A stretch of DNA of 48,136 nt from Pseudomonas lundensis (GTDB taxonomy: Bacteria > Pseudomonadota > Gammaproteobacteria > Pseudomonadales > Pseudomonadaceae). Under the pieces are notes generated by a model that did not search any database, was not told the origin of the DNA, and was given only the letters and a program-made list of their open reading frames with translations. Both the position numbers and the translations under genes were made by a program. The stretch is taken from NCBI RefSeq assembly GCF_001042985.1, contig NZ_JYKY01000032.1:1-48136 (forward strand), read 5' to 3'. Below, in pieces: positions 32,341 through 41,107 of the stretch; positions within the stretch are counted from its first letter, which is position 1; every line of letters starts with the position of its first letter.

Positions 32341-34700
32341 AACAGGCCCATCTGCCCGCCCACCAAGGCGCTGAAGTCGTCGTCGACGAACACCAGAATC
32401 GCATCGGCCACCGGCTGAAGCTGGCGCGTCAGGTAATGTTCGTAATCCACCGCGCCCGTCAGGTTCTCCAGCGGCTGCGGCCCGGCCAGGGTGATGATGT
32501 AGCTGATGGTGCCACCGCGCTGGTATTGGCGGGGTCGTCCGTGACGGTCGTTGTACTCATCGGCCAGCCGCGCGGCCCGCACATGGGGCGGCACATTGCG
32601 CTCGTAGTCGCTGAGCGGGCGACGCAGGCGCTTGCGGTAGATGAGCAAGTCGTCATGCTCACCGGCCAGCGTACTGCGCACAAAATCACGCACGTAATCC
32701 TGATACGGCTGACGCTTGAAAATGCGTTCGTACAAGGCCTGCTGGAACTGCTGCGCCAGCGGCGACCAGTCGCTGCGCACCGTTTCAAGCCCCTTGTAGA
32801 CCATCTCGAACTGCCTGTCGGGGCGCTCCACCATCCCCGCATAACGCTTTTTGCTGCCCTCCTCGGCCCCACGAATCGTGGGCATCAGGAAGCGCCGGTA
32901 ATGGGTTTCGTACTGCAATTCAAGCGCGCTGGTCAGCCCGTACTCTTCGCGAACATGGTCTTGCCACCACTGATTGACGTGCTGCACCAGCTCGCGGCCA
33001 ATGCGGCTGGCGTCGGCTTCGCTGTGTTCACTGCGCAGCCAGACGAAGGTGGAGTCGGTGTCGCCGTAAATCACGCTGTAGCCCCTGGCTTCAATCAGCG
33101 CCCGGGTTTTGAGCATGATGTCGTGCCCGCGCAGGGTGATCGAGGAGGCCAGTCGCGTGTCGAAAAACCGGCAACCGCTGGAGCCCAGCACACCATAAAA
33201 CGCGTTCATGATGATTTTCAGGGCCTGGGACAGCGGCGCGTTCTGCTCGCGCTTGGCAGCTTCGCGGCCATTGGCCACGCGCTCGATGATGGCCGGCAGG
33301 CAATGCCGGGTGCGGGAAAAACGGGCGCCGCGAAAGCCCGGCACAGACGCGGTATCGCTGGGGTCGCGCAAGCCTTCTACCAGCCCCAGCGGGTCGATCA
33401 GAAACGTGCGAATGATCGACGGGTACAGGCTTTTGTAGTCGAGCACCAGCACCGACTCGTACAAACCCGGCTGCGACTCCATGACAAACCCGCCGGGGCT
33501 GGCCTGGGGCGGGTTCTCCCCCAGGTTCGGCGCCACGAACCCCTGACGGTGCATCAGGGGCATGTACAAGTGGTAGAACGCGGCCACCGAGCCCCCGCTG
33601 CGATCGGCCTCCAGCCCCGTGACCGACGCACGTTCCAGCAAGAAGGTCAGAAGTTGCGTTTTCTCGAAGATCCGCGTCACCAGCTCGCAGTCCTTGAGGT
33701 TGTAACGCGCCAGCGCCGGTTTGTCCTCGACGAACATGCGGTTGATTTCGTCCATGCGCTGGTACGGGGTGCTGATGTCCTTGCCTTCGCCGAGCAACGT
33801 TTGCGCAACGTTCTCCAGACTGAACGAGGGGAATGACCAGGTGGCAGAACGCAGGGACTCGATGCCGTCGATAATCAGCCGCCCGGCCGCGCTGGCAAAA
33901 AAGTGGTTGTTGCGCGCGCCGTGTTCGCGCCACTGCATCTCACTGCCGTCGCGCCCCAACGCCAACGGGATGCCAAGGCGGCGCGCCTGTTCGTGCAGCA
34001 CCCGCATGTCGAACTGCACCACGTTCCAGCCAATGATGGCGTCCGGGTCGTGCCGCGCAAACCACTGGTTCAGGCGGTGCAGCAGCTCGGCACGGGTGGC
34101 GCAGAACTCAAGGTCAAAATCCACCGGGGCATCGGCGGCCGTTGCCTTGCCCAACATGTACACCTGACGCTGGCCGCAGCCTTCAAGGGCAATTGAATAC
34201 AGGTCGCCTTGCTCGCTGGTTTCGATGTCCAGCGACACCAGCTTCAAGCGCGGCCGGTAGTCGGGATGGGGTTTGATCTGCGCCTCCAGCCACAGGCCGT
34301 CCGGTTGCGGGTGCCCGTGAAAACTGACGGGCGCCGTGATGAAACGCTCCATCAGGTAGCGTTCCGGGGGGCGGATATCAGACTCGTAAACGTCTACCCC
34401 GGCACGCCGCAGACGCTGGGCGATGTCAGTCAACTGGCCGTATTGCTGGCAGTACAGCCCCACCACCGGGCGCGAATGAAAGTCGCACATCGCCAGTGGC
34501 CGACATTCGAGCCCGCGCTCAGCCTGCAACAGCGCTTGCGCCTGCTCGCGCTGCTCGGCGGGGATGAACGCGGTGCACGACTGAAGCGGCAGGCGCAGAC
34601 GTTGCGGCCCGTTGTCGGTGGCCAGCCAGAACTCGACTTCAATCCCCGACGGGGTGTCGCGCCAGTGGCGGGTCAGCACAAAACCGTGGTGCAGGCTCAC
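32337..34700 (-). CDS. polB: DNA polymerase II (family B)
   Basis: 787 residues (E. coli Pol II has 783). The 3'-5' exonuclease domain has LVSLDIETSEQGDLYSI (Exo I, about 155) and DAIIGWNVVQFDMRVL (Exo II). The polymerase domain has LDYKSLYPSIIRTF (motif A, about 420), ALKIIMNAFYGVLGSSGCRF (motif B) and VIYGDTDSTFVWL (motif C, about 545). It repairs and restarts damaged forks and is usually SOS-controlled. The start is GTG 34700 after GAGGGGG. No clear LexA box was found just upstream, where a lipoprotein gene ends 31 nt away. No mutations are visible in the motifs. Confidence 0.96.
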   Translation of the reverse strand: MSLHHGFVLTRHWRDTPSGIEVEFWLATDNGPQRLRLPLQSCTAFIPAEQREQAQALLQAERGLECRPLAMCDFHSRPVVGLYCQQYGQLTDIAQRLRRAGVDVYESDIRPPERYLMERFITAPVSFHGHPQPDGLWLEAQIKPHPDYRPRLKLVSLDIETSEQGDLYSIALEGCGQRQVYMLGKATAADAPVDFDLEFCATRAELLHRLNQWFARHDPDAIIGWNVVQFDMRVLHEQARRLGIPLALGRDGSEMQWREHGARNNHFFASAAGRLIIDGIESLRSATWSFPSFSLENVAQTLLGEGKDISTPYQRMDEINRMFVEDKPALARYNLKDCELVTRIFEKTQLLTFLLERASVTGLEADRSGGSVAAFYHLYMPLMHRQGFVAPNLGENPPQASPGGFVMESQPGLYESVLVLDYKSLYPSIIRTFLIDPLGLVEGLRDPSDTASVPGFRGARFSRTRHCLPAIIERVANGREAAKREQNAPLSQALKIIMNAFYGVLGSSGCRFFDTRLASSITLRGHDIMLKTRALIEARGYSVIYGDTDSTFVWLRSEHSEADASRIGRELVQHVNQWWQDHVREEYGLTSALELQYETHYRRFLMPTIRGAEEGSKKRYAGMVERPDRQFEMVYKGLETVRSDWSPLAQQFQQALYERIFKRQPYQDYVRDFVRSTLAGEHDDLLIYRKRLRRPLSDYERNVPPHVRAARLADEYNDRHGRPRQYQRGGTISYIITLAGPQPLENLTGAVDYEHYLTRQLQPVADAILVFVDDDFSALVGGQMGLF

Positions 34701-34730
34701 ACGCGCCCCCTCAACCCCGGGACCGCGTAA

Positions 34731-35084
34731 TTACAGACAAGTGGCCATCGCCGCCATTCGGCGCATGGCCACACTGTCATCGGGTTTGGCGGCGTAGTAA
34801 CTCACCGAGGTGCCCGTGCCCTGGGGCGTCAGGTCGGCAAACGATTCGGCGCCCCGGGTGTAGACCGTCATGCCGCCGTCTTTGGCGGTGTTCATGTAGC
34901 CGCTGGCATCCACGCCGAACACCGCTTCGTCCTGCCACGAAAACTGAATGCACTGTGCCACCAACGGCGTGGCTTTACTGGAGGCCAGCACCCGCACCGG
35001 CGTCTGGTGACGCGCCTCATTCATCGCAGAGGAAACACAACCGCCCAGCAGGGCCAGGCTCACAGCGCCAATCAGCATTCGCAT
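34731..35084 (-). CDS. Small lipoprotein of unknown function
   Basis: 117 residues. A lipoprotein signal peptide ends in LLGGC (MRMLIGAVSLALLGGC, Cys16), then a short soluble domain: VAQCIQFSWQDEAVFGVDAS, GGMTVYTRGAESFADLTPQG. ATG 35084 has GAGGGG 7 nt upstream; the longer frame to 35120 adds 12 residues in front of the signal and is rejected. It lies 31 nt upstream of polB on the same strand and could be cotranscribed with it. I do not recognise a family beyond the lipoprotein anchor. Confidence 0.8.
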   Translation of the reverse strand: MRMLIGAVSLALLGGCVSSAMNEARHQTPVRVLASSKATPLVAQCIQFSWQDEAVFGVDASGYMNTAKDGGMTVYTRGAESFADLTPQGTGTSVSYYAAKPDDSVAMRRMAAMATCL

Positions 35085-35198
35085 CGGATTACCCCTCGGA
35101 AAAGGGGTGCACGATAGCACGCGGCCAGCCGGGGTTGATGCCTTAAGGGGCTAAGTAAAGCGTACGCACACACTTTGGATCCAAAAAAACGAGCAAGC

Positions 35199-35233
35199 AA
35201 AAAAAAGCCCAAGTAGCTGATGGAAACTTGGGC
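35199..35233 (-). terminator. Rho-independent terminator (minus strand)
   Basis: GCCCAAGT (35207-35214) pairs with ACTTGGGC (35226-35233). On the minus strand it is followed by eight T residues (35206-35199). Confidence 0.85.
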
Positions 35234-35267
35234 CTTAAAAAATGCATAAACCGTGGTAGGTGAACGC
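35199..35267 (-). ncRNA. Candidate small RNA, minus strand
   Basis: On the minus strand TTGTTA (35303-35298) and TAAGAT (35279-35274) are 18 nt apart. About 70 nt of noncoding RNA would follow, ending in the terminator GCCCAAGT/ACTTGGGC with eight T residues. The nearest same-strand gene ends over 200 nt upstream, so the terminator may belong either to that gene or to an independent small RNA. Confidence 0.4.
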
Positions 35268-35453
35268 GGGGCGATCTTACCTCAGCGTTACAACTCGTAA
35301 CAAGATATTTTGCACGTTTTTTTTCAATTCGTTACTGACCTAAGTCATTAAATAAACACATGTTTTTAATAAGATTAAGCCCATAAGGTTATTCCAAATG
35401 GCTATAAGCTGAATCTTTTCAGCCGTGGGCCAAAATGGATCCCATTCCACGCC

Positions 35454-36227
35454 TCATTTCACTTTGCGGCTCAGGTCTTCAACGCTGCGCTTCAACCCTT
35501 CCATTGCGCGCTGCTGATCGCTCACTTCGCGCTTGAGGGAAGACAGGTCGGCGGCACTTGAGTTTGAACCGGCACTGCGTTTCACGTCGTCGAGCTGACG
35601 CTCCAGTTTGTCCAGGCTGTTGTGATGACTATCGACTTTGTTTTTGAGTGCAGACCATTCACTGGCACCCGAGCTGGAACTGGAACCGGCATTGCGCTTG
35701 AGGTCTTGTACCTCCCTGTCGAGCTTCTCGAGTGTACGGGCCTGGCTGTCGAGCGTGTTTTTGAGCGCCGTTACGTCAGTGGCGCCCGCGTTACGCTTGA
35801 GCACTTCCACTTGTTGCGCGAGCTTGTCGAGTTCTTTCTTTTGCTCTTCGGTGGTGCGTGTCAGCCGCGACAGCTCGTTGGCGCCGGTGCTGTGAATCGA
35901 CCCGGTGTCGCGTTTGAGCGCTTCAATCTGGCGCGCCTGCTCACTCACCGTCTGCTTGAGCGACTGCAGTTCAGCGAGGGCCCGGCTGTTGTCGTCGAGG
36001 TTTTTTTTCATCTGTTGCAGGTCATTGACGGTGAAACCCGCACTGCGCACGGTGTAGGTTCTGCCCGCCTCGCTGGCACCCGCCAGAATGGCGTCGTTGT
36101 ACACGGCACTGAACGGCCCCATGACAATACGCGTCGGCTCACTGGCGGCTTGAGCCCCACTCCCTGGCATCAGCAACGCTGCACCCAGGACGGTCATCGC
36201 AAAAAAAGGGTGGCGGGCACTGAACAT
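35454..36227 (-). CDS. Periplasmic coiled-coil protein built of repeats, function unknown
   Basis: 257 residues. After a signal peptide (FFAMTVLGAALLMPGSGAQA) and a short N-terminal segment, the protein is almost wholly heptad-like. A unit of about 38-42 residues recurs, each ending in LKR or VKR followed by a short Ser/Gly hinge: ARQIEALKRDTGS, AQQVEVLKRNAGA, DREVQDLKRNAGSSSS, ERQLDDVKRSAGSNSS, KRSVEDLSRKVK. It is probably an extended or trimeric rod in the envelope. ATG 36227 (AGGAA upstream) is preferred; the frame open to 36494 lacks a signal peptide. I know no named family for it. Confidence 0.75.
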   Translation of the reverse strand: MFSARHPFFAMTVLGAALLMPGSGAQAASEPTRIVMGPFSAVYNDAILAGASEAGRTYTVRSAGFTVNDLQQMKKNLDDNSRALAELQSLKQTVSEQARQIEALKRDTGSIHSTGANELSRLTRTTEEQKKELDKLAQQVEVLKRNAGATDVTALKNTLDSQARTLEKLDREVQDLKRNAGSSSSSGASEWSALKNKVDSHHNSLDKLERQLDDVKRSAGSNSSAADLSSLKREVSDQQRAMEGLKRSVEDLSRKVK

Positions 36228-36717
36228 CGAATGATTCCTTTCCAAAGGGCCGATATGGCACATGGCTATGACTGAGCAATCGAATGCCGGTTCCCGCCGC
36301 GCGCATCGATAAATGGATCGACCCGGCACCCGAAAGTGCATTGGTGATGGCCTAACCGCCCGGGATTTCGCTAAGCTCTGGCCCCCAGGGTCTGTTACCA
36401 CTTCATCGCCGCCGCGACGAAAGCCCACGGGTGCAGGGCAAAGCGCGAGAGGCGTGGTTGGGTTGCTCCCAACACGCGTCGAGCAACGCCGCACTGCGCT
36501 ACGTGGACGCTCGTCCCTTAGGGTCGCGTGTCACCGTTAGCCAGCGACGCGGCTTGCAATGAAACGGCAACAGACCCGCGTTCAGCCCCTGTTGCGTGAG
36601 CCGTGCAATGAGAACCGATATGACCTGCCAGTTTGAGACACACGATGCCTTCTGCCCGACCTCCACAAGTGATGCCAGCCATCATGTCCATGCCTTCGGA
36701 CCCCAGACGGTGAACGC
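36228..36717. other. Divergent intergenic region, no clear gene
   Basis: Open frames on both strands (36313-36540 plus, 36494-36228 minus) have Arg-rich, low-similarity content typical of noncoding GC-rich DNA and no ribosome sites. It should contain the promoters of the coiled-coil gene and the amidase, but I could not place them. Confidence 0.35.
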
Positions 36718-38427
36718 ATGATCGAAGTGACTGAAGTATCGATTGCCCACTTACGCGCCGCGCTGGAATCCGGGCAAACCACCGCCGTGGCGCTGGTGCA
36801 GGCTTACCTGCAACGCATCGACGCGTATGACGGCCCGGACACCCCCACCGCCCTGAATGCCGTTGTGGTGCGCAACCCGGATGCACTGGCCCAAGCGCGC
36901 GCGTCAGATGAACGCCGCGCCGCAGGCCAAACCCTGGGTCCGCTGGACGGCATCCCCTACACCGCCAAGGACAGTTATCTGGTCAAGGGGCTGACCGCGG
37001 CTTCCGGCAGCCCGGCCTTCAAGGACCTGATTGCTTATCGCGATGCGTTCACCATTGAGCGGCTGCGGGCGGCGGGCGCCATTTGCCTGGGCAAAACCAA
37101 CATGCCACCCATGGCAAACGGCGGCATGCAACGCGGCGTATACGGCCGGGCCGAAAGCCCTTACAACGCGCATTACCTGACTGCGCCGTTTGCTTCCGGG
37201 TCATCCAATGGTGCGGGCACCGCCACCGCCGCCAGCTTCGCCGCGTTCGGTCTTGCGGAAGAAACCTGGTCGAGCGGCCGCGGGCCTGCGTCAAACAATG
37301 GCCTGTGCGCCTATACCCCGTCCCGGGGGGTGATTTCGGTGCGCGGGAACTGGCCCCTGACGCCGACCATGGATGTGGTCGTACCGTTTGCCAGAACCAT
37401 GGCCGACCTGCTCGAAGTACTCGACATCGTGGTTGCCGACGACCCTGACACCCGTGGCGATCTGTGGCGCTTGCAACCGTGGGTGCCTGTCCCGAGCGCC
37501 TCTTCAGTGCGCCCCGAATCGTACCTGCAACTGACGGCCGCGCCACAGGCCCTGGCGGGCAAACGCTTTGGCGTGCCCCGCATGTACATCAATGCCGACC
37601 CCGACGCCGGCACGTCCGAAAAACCGGGGATCGGCGGCCCGACCGGGCAAAAGATCATCACCCGCGACTCGATCATCGAGCTGTGGCAGCAGGCGCGCCG
37701 GGCGCTGGAAGCGGCAGGCGCTGAAGTGATTGAAGTGGATTTCCCGCTGGTCTCCAACTGCGAAGGCGATCGCCCGGGAGCGCCCACGGTGTTCAACCGC
37801 GGTTTGGTGTCCGAAACGTTCTTGCATGACGAATTGTGGGAGCTGTCGGCCTGGGCGTTCGATGATTTTCTGCGTGCCAATGGCGACCCGAAACTCAACT
37901 GTCTGGCCGATGTGGATGGCCCGAAAATCTTCCCCCATGACCCCGGCACCCTGCCCAACCGTGAAGACGACCTCGCGGCCGGCATGGACGAGTACGTGAA
38001 AATGGCCAAACGCGGCATCACGCCCTGGGATCAGATTGCGTCCTTGCCCGATGGCCTGCGCGGGCTGGAAAAAACCCGAAAAATCGATCTTGAAGACTGG
38101 ATGGACGACCGCCAACTGGATGCCGTGATTTTCCCGACGGTCGCCGATGTCGGCCCGGCCGATGCCGACGTGAACCCCGAGTCAGCAGATATCGCCTGGA
38201 GCAACGGCGTGTGGGTGGCCAACGGTAATCTGGCTATCCGACACTTGGGCGTGCCGACGGTCACAGTGCCGATGGGCATCATGCACGACATCGGCATGCC
38301 TGTTGGCTTGACCTTTGCTGGCCGCGCCTACGATGACTCGGCATTGCTGACCTTGGCCAGCGCATTCGAAGCCACCGGCTCGAAACGCAAGGTGCCGCCG
38401 CGTACTCCACCGCTCAGCAAACCTTAA
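36718..38427 (+). CDS. Amidase-signature family protein
   Basis: 569 residues. The amidase signature is recognisable: catalytic Lys in GIPYTAKDSYLVKGLTAASG, the RLRAAGAICLGKTNMPPMAN motif, Ser-rich loop APFASGSSNGAGTATAASFA and the nucleophile region ETWSSGRGPASNNGL. The C-terminal HLGVPTVTVPMGIMHDIGMP and GLTFAGRAYDDSALL are typical. The nucleophile loop differs from the classical GGS, as in a subgroup with RGNWPLTPTMDVVVP. It hydrolyses an unidentified amide, probably in the cytoplasm, since no signal peptide is seen. The ribosome site before ATG 36718 is weak. A perfect hairpin follows the stop. Confidence 0.87.
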   Translation: MIEVTEVSIAHLRAALESGQTTAVALVQAYLQRIDAYDGPDTPTALNAVVVRNPDALAQARASDERRAAGQTLGPLDGIPYTAKDSYLVKGLTAASGSPAFKDLIAYRDAFTIERLRAAGAICLGKTNMPPMANGGMQRGVYGRAESPYNAHYLTAPFASGSSNGAGTATAASFAAFGLAEETWSSGRGPASNNGLCAYTPSRGVISVRGNWPLTPTMDVVVPFARTMADLLEVLDIVVADDPDTRGDLWRLQPWVPVPSASSVRPESYLQLTAAPQALAGKRFGVPRMYINADPDAGTSEKPGIGGPTGQKIITRDSIIELWQQARRALEAAGAEVIEVDFPLVSNCEGDRPGAPTVFNRGLVSETFLHDELWELSAWAFDDFLRANGDPKLNCLADVDGPKIFPHDPGTLPNREDDLAAGMDEYVKMAKRGITPWDQIASLPDGLRGLEKTRKIDLEDWMDDRQLDAVIFPTVADVGPADADVNPESADIAWSNGVWVANGNLAIRHLGVPTVTVPMGIMHDIGMPVGLTFAGRAYDDSALLTLASAFEATGSKRKVPPRTPPLSKP

Positions 38428-38432
38428 GCACT

Positions 38433-38463
38433 CAGGGGTTGGCGTCACCCTCGCCAACCCCTG
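38433..38463 (+). terminator. Hairpin terminator after the amidase gene
   Basis: CAGGGGTTGGCG (38433-38444) and CGCCAACCCCTG (38452-38463) form a perfect 12-bp stem with a 7-nt loop, 5 nt after the stop. The T run is poor. Confidence 0.6.
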
Positions 38464-38602
38464 TTCGTGTGCAGCCTGCTCAAACGCCAGACACGCCAAA
38501 TCGCTTCGCACAGACAGGGCAAAGTGAGGATCGGTGGTCACGTTTGAATAAGCTGCTTACGCAGAACGCGCGGCAGAAGGATGCGGGAAACACGATGAGA
38601 AA

Positions 38603-38677
38603 TGGCAGGGGCGGCTGGATTCGAACCAACGCATGGCAGGATCAAAACCTGCTGCCTTACCGCTTGGCGACGCCCCT
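38603..38677 (-). tRNA. tRNA-Gln (anticodon UUG)
   Basis: A complete 75-nt tRNA lies on the minus strand. The 7-bp acceptor stem AGGGGCG (38677-38671) pairs with CGCCCCU, with discriminator G and encoded CCA. The D arm GCC..GGC, anticodon stem CAGGU..., loop UUUUGAU with anticodon UUG, and T arm with GGUUCGAAUCC are all present. It is a single-gene unit between the amidase and a lipoprotein gene. Confidence 0.96.
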
Positions 38678-38920
38678 GTATCTGTTGCGATGAGTGCCTG
38701 GCACTCGGCTCCCGTTCGCTCAGCGCAACGCTCATAAATAGCTTTGGGCTGCAGGCCATGTGGCGACCTGTCCGGGAATGCGCGCAAATTTACCAACATT
38801 CGTAACATCTGGAAACCCCCAAACGCACAAATTTATTAAAAAACAGCCACTTAGTAGGAAAAGTTGATTTCAACGCCCCAAAAGCGCCACGACGACAGTG
38901 CTCGCCACGCAAGAAAAATC

Positions 38921-38959
38921 CATTGCCCCCCAGCAAAGCTTCAACTGGGGGGGGCAATG
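38921..38959 (-). terminator. Rho-independent terminator after the SlyB-like gene
   Basis: CATTGCCCCCCAG (38921-38933) pairs with CTGGGGGGGGCAATG (38945-38959). On the minus strand the stem is followed by GATTTTTC. It lies 10 nt beyond the lipoprotein stop. Confidence 0.85.
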
Positions 38960-38968
38960 CCTGAGGGG

Positions 38969-39424
38969 TTAATTCTGTGGAATCACGCGCGCATCACTGC
39001 CCGCGCCTTCGATATACACGTGCATCCCCGGTGTGAGGACAGGGTTGATTGGCTGGGTAACCGAAACCAATACACCACTTTTAACCCGCACGATGATTTG
39101 CTGAACTTGCCGCGGCTGGTCATAGCGCTGCCGTTCGGTGTAGTTGCCGCCCGCCGCACCGGCCAGTGCGCCCGCCACCATCGCCACATCACGCCCGGTG
39201 CCGTGACCGATCAAGCTGCCAATCCCTGCCCCGGCAATCCCGCCCAAAATGGCGCCGACCCCGCTGTCATGGTTGGTCTGTGCCTGCGTCAGTTCAATTT
39301 GCTCAATCACCCCGGTGCGGATTTCATACTCATTGGGCCCCGGGTTATTAGCGCCGCCATTCACACACGCGGTCAGAACGAGTGCTGCCAATGCGATTGA
39401 CAGTGTGGACAGTATTTTTCTCAT
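38969..39424 (-). CDS. Glycine-zipper outer-membrane lipoprotein, SlyB-like
   Basis: 151 residues. The lipoprotein signal MRKILSTLSIALAALVLTAC ends in LTAC. A glycine-zipper membrane segment follows (GVGAILGGIAGAGIGSLIGH, GALAGAAGG), and then a C-terminal beta domain (QQIIVRVKSGVLVSVTQPIN, LTPGMHVYIEG). SlyB/Pcp-type proteins stabilise the outer membrane and are often PhoP-regulated. ATG 39424 has GGAG closely upstream; ATG 39436 would precede that site and is rejected. Confidence 0.88.
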   Translation of the reverse strand: MRKILSTLSIALAALVLTACVNGGANNPGPNEYEIRTGVIEQIELTQAQTNHDSGVGAILGGIAGAGIGSLIGHGTGRDVAMVAGALAGAAGGNYTERQRYDQPRQVQQIIVRVKSGVLVSVTQPINPVLTPGMHVYIEGAGSDARVIPQN

Positions 39425-39530
39425 CGCCGTCTCCATGGTCCAGAAAGGGGTTAATCACGCTGAAAAGGAGCGTAGCACACGGTTTTTTTGACGCTCGGGA
39501 GTCGTGCATTGCGCGGACACCTGAATGAAA

Positions 39531-39551
39531 AACCCCGCACTAGGCGGGGTT
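39531..39551 (-). terminator. Rho-independent terminator after the YkvI-like gene
   Basis: AACCCCGC (39531-39538) and GCGGGGTT (39544-39551) form a perfect 8-bp stem with a 5-nt loop. On the minus strand the stem runs into TTTTT. It lies 37 nt past the stop. Confidence 0.85.
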
Positions 39552-39588
39552 CAGGCGTGCGGGATTGACCGCTGCGAGATCGACGCCG

Positions 39589-40677
39589 TTATGACGCCGC
39601 GTCCAGCTCAGCTTTAAGCGCCTTAGCGCTGGAGCGAGCACGCACCCAGCTAAAAGCAATCGCGAGGATGAGGGCAAAACCTACGTAACCCAGCAGTGGG
39701 TAAACCGTACCGACCAGCTTGCTAAAGCCACCCAGGCTCAAGGCCAACCCCACACACACCGCGACAGCACTTGTTACCTTGAAACGGCGCGTTTCAGGTT
39801 TGGCGAAGCGGGCGCTGAACGCAAAGAACATCCCTACCGCCGTGCTGTACACCATGCAGACCAGGGCCAGAGACATCACCACTGACAGCATCGGCGAGAT
39901 GCGGCCAGCCAGTGCCAGCGATGGCATTTCAATGCCCTGCAGTTGGTTGATGTTGGCGAACAGGCCAATGTTCAACAGCAGGATCAGCACGCCCAAGCCC
40001 AAACCGCCAAGAATGCCGCCCACCGCCGCAGCCTTGGGTTGCTGGGTCATGCCACCGATCACAGCCAACATCGGGAAACCGACCGCGATATTGAACGAGG
40101 CATACAACAAAGCCCCGACAAACCAGTTGCCGGACACCGTCTCGTTGTTTTCACGGGCGACTGCGTCGAGGGTCTCGACGGGGGCGTTGTAGCTGAAGAT
40201 TGAGTAGGTGGTGATAATCAGCACCATGGCCAACAGAAACGGCATGACCGCGCTGATCAAATCAATAATGCGCTTGACGTTCATGCACAAGGTAACCATC
40301 ACCAGGACCGTCATCAGTACGCCGCCAAACAAAGGGGGCATGTCGTACTGCTGAGCGAAGATCGAACCGCTGCCTGCCAGCATGACCACACCAACGCCAT
40401 ACAAGAAGAACGACAACACCACATCCACGACCCACCCAATGCGTGCGCCGAACAGGCTGTAGAGAACCTCTTTGTGCGATTTTGCTTGCATCTTCGAGCT
40501 CATGCGGGCGATTTGCATGCCCAAAAAAGCAAACATCAGGCCGCTCACCAACGTGCCTGCGATGCCGATTAGCCCATAGCCGGTAAAGAACTGCAGTACC
40601 TCCTGCCCGGAGGCAAAGCCACCGCCAATAACGACAGACATATATGCAAGGGCAATCTGGATGGATTGTTTATTCAT
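39589..40677 (-). CDS. YkvI-type multi-spanning membrane transporter, substrate unknown
   Basis: 362 residues with about ten membrane helices. The start (IALAYMSVVIGGGFASGQEV, LQFFTGYGLIGIAGTLVSGL) has the broken-helix GGGFASGQE motif seen in YkvI and related APC-superfamily carriers of the LeuT fold. Other segments include WFVGALLYASFNIAVGFPML and LVGTVYPLLGYVGFALILAI. It probably moves an amino-acid-like solute with Na+ or H+, but the substrate is not known. ATG 40677 is preceded by AGAGAACGTGTC, a moderate ribosome site. It stands alone, with its own terminator. Confidence 0.78.
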   Translation of the reverse strand: MNKQSIQIALAYMSVVIGGGFASGQEVLQFFTGYGLIGIAGTLVSGLMFAFLGMQIARMSSKMQAKSHKEVLYSLFGARIGWVVDVVLSFFLYGVGVVMLAGSGSIFAQQYDMPPLFGGVLMTVLVMVTLCMNVKRIIDLISAVMPFLLAMVLIITTYSIFSYNAPVETLDAVARENNETVSGNWFVGALLYASFNIAVGFPMLAVIGGMTQQPKAAAVGGILGGLGLGVLILLLNIGLFANINQLQGIEMPSLALAGRISPMLSVVMSLALVCMVYSTAVGMFFAFSARFAKPETRRFKVTSAVAVCVGLALSLGGFSKLVGTVYPLLGYVGFALILAIAFSWVRARSSAKALKAELDAAS

Positions 40678-41107
40678 GACACGTTCTCTTTCTTAGACTT
40701 ATTAGGTGCACGCCACAGGAGAAGCCGCCAACGCCCTCCTCTGTGCGTAAGCGCATCGACAGAGCAGGTTCTCGAATCAGTCAGATAGGAGGTGCTGCGC
40801 AGGTAAATAGATGCCGAGCGCAGTATAGGAAGTGTCTTGTAGTCCTTTTCACCATATACACCGCCATATCTGGTGAAAAATGTGGCCTTACTGACTTTGG
40901 CCTCATAAAAGTCTGGATCTGGTGTTTATTAACCCGAAAACAATTGAAATATATTGATACAAGATATTCTTTACAAATCAGACAGTTAGATTATATGTCG
41001 CGCGCAAGGTGATTCAGGCGCTGCGGCATAAGGCCAATGGCTTGAGCGATAGGTGGAACATCCACAGGGTGGCTGACTGAATATTCGGGACAGGTGGGCG
41101 CCCGCCG
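40678..41107. other. Intergenic region, no supported gene
   Basis: A long imperfect stem in the leader of the YkvI-like gene (CACAGGAG near 40716 with CTCCTCTGTG near 40745) may be regulatory. 40840-41010 is AT-richer. The stem GGACAG...CTGTCC (41089-41117) overlaps the end of the DCC-protein gene and could serve as its terminator, though without a T run. The 89-codon frame 40743-41012 is rejected. Confidence 0.4.

Larger units (their letters stand above)
35085..35453. other. Intergenic region with a minus-strand terminator and AT-rich leader
   Basis: It contains the terminator at 35199-35233, a GTTAC/GTAAC hairpin (35286-35300) and a promoter-like pair on the minus strand (35274-35303). The stretch 35310-35400 is AT-rich with no gene. 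Confidence 0.5.

Noticed and set aside
36228..36494. N-terminal extension of the coiled-coil protein gene
   Set aside because: The extension is Arg/Pro-rich and would hide the signal peptide beginning at 36227.
40743..41012. 89-codon plus-strand ORF
   Set aside because: No ribosome site and no recognisable content, and it overlaps the likely promoter region of the YkvI-like gene.
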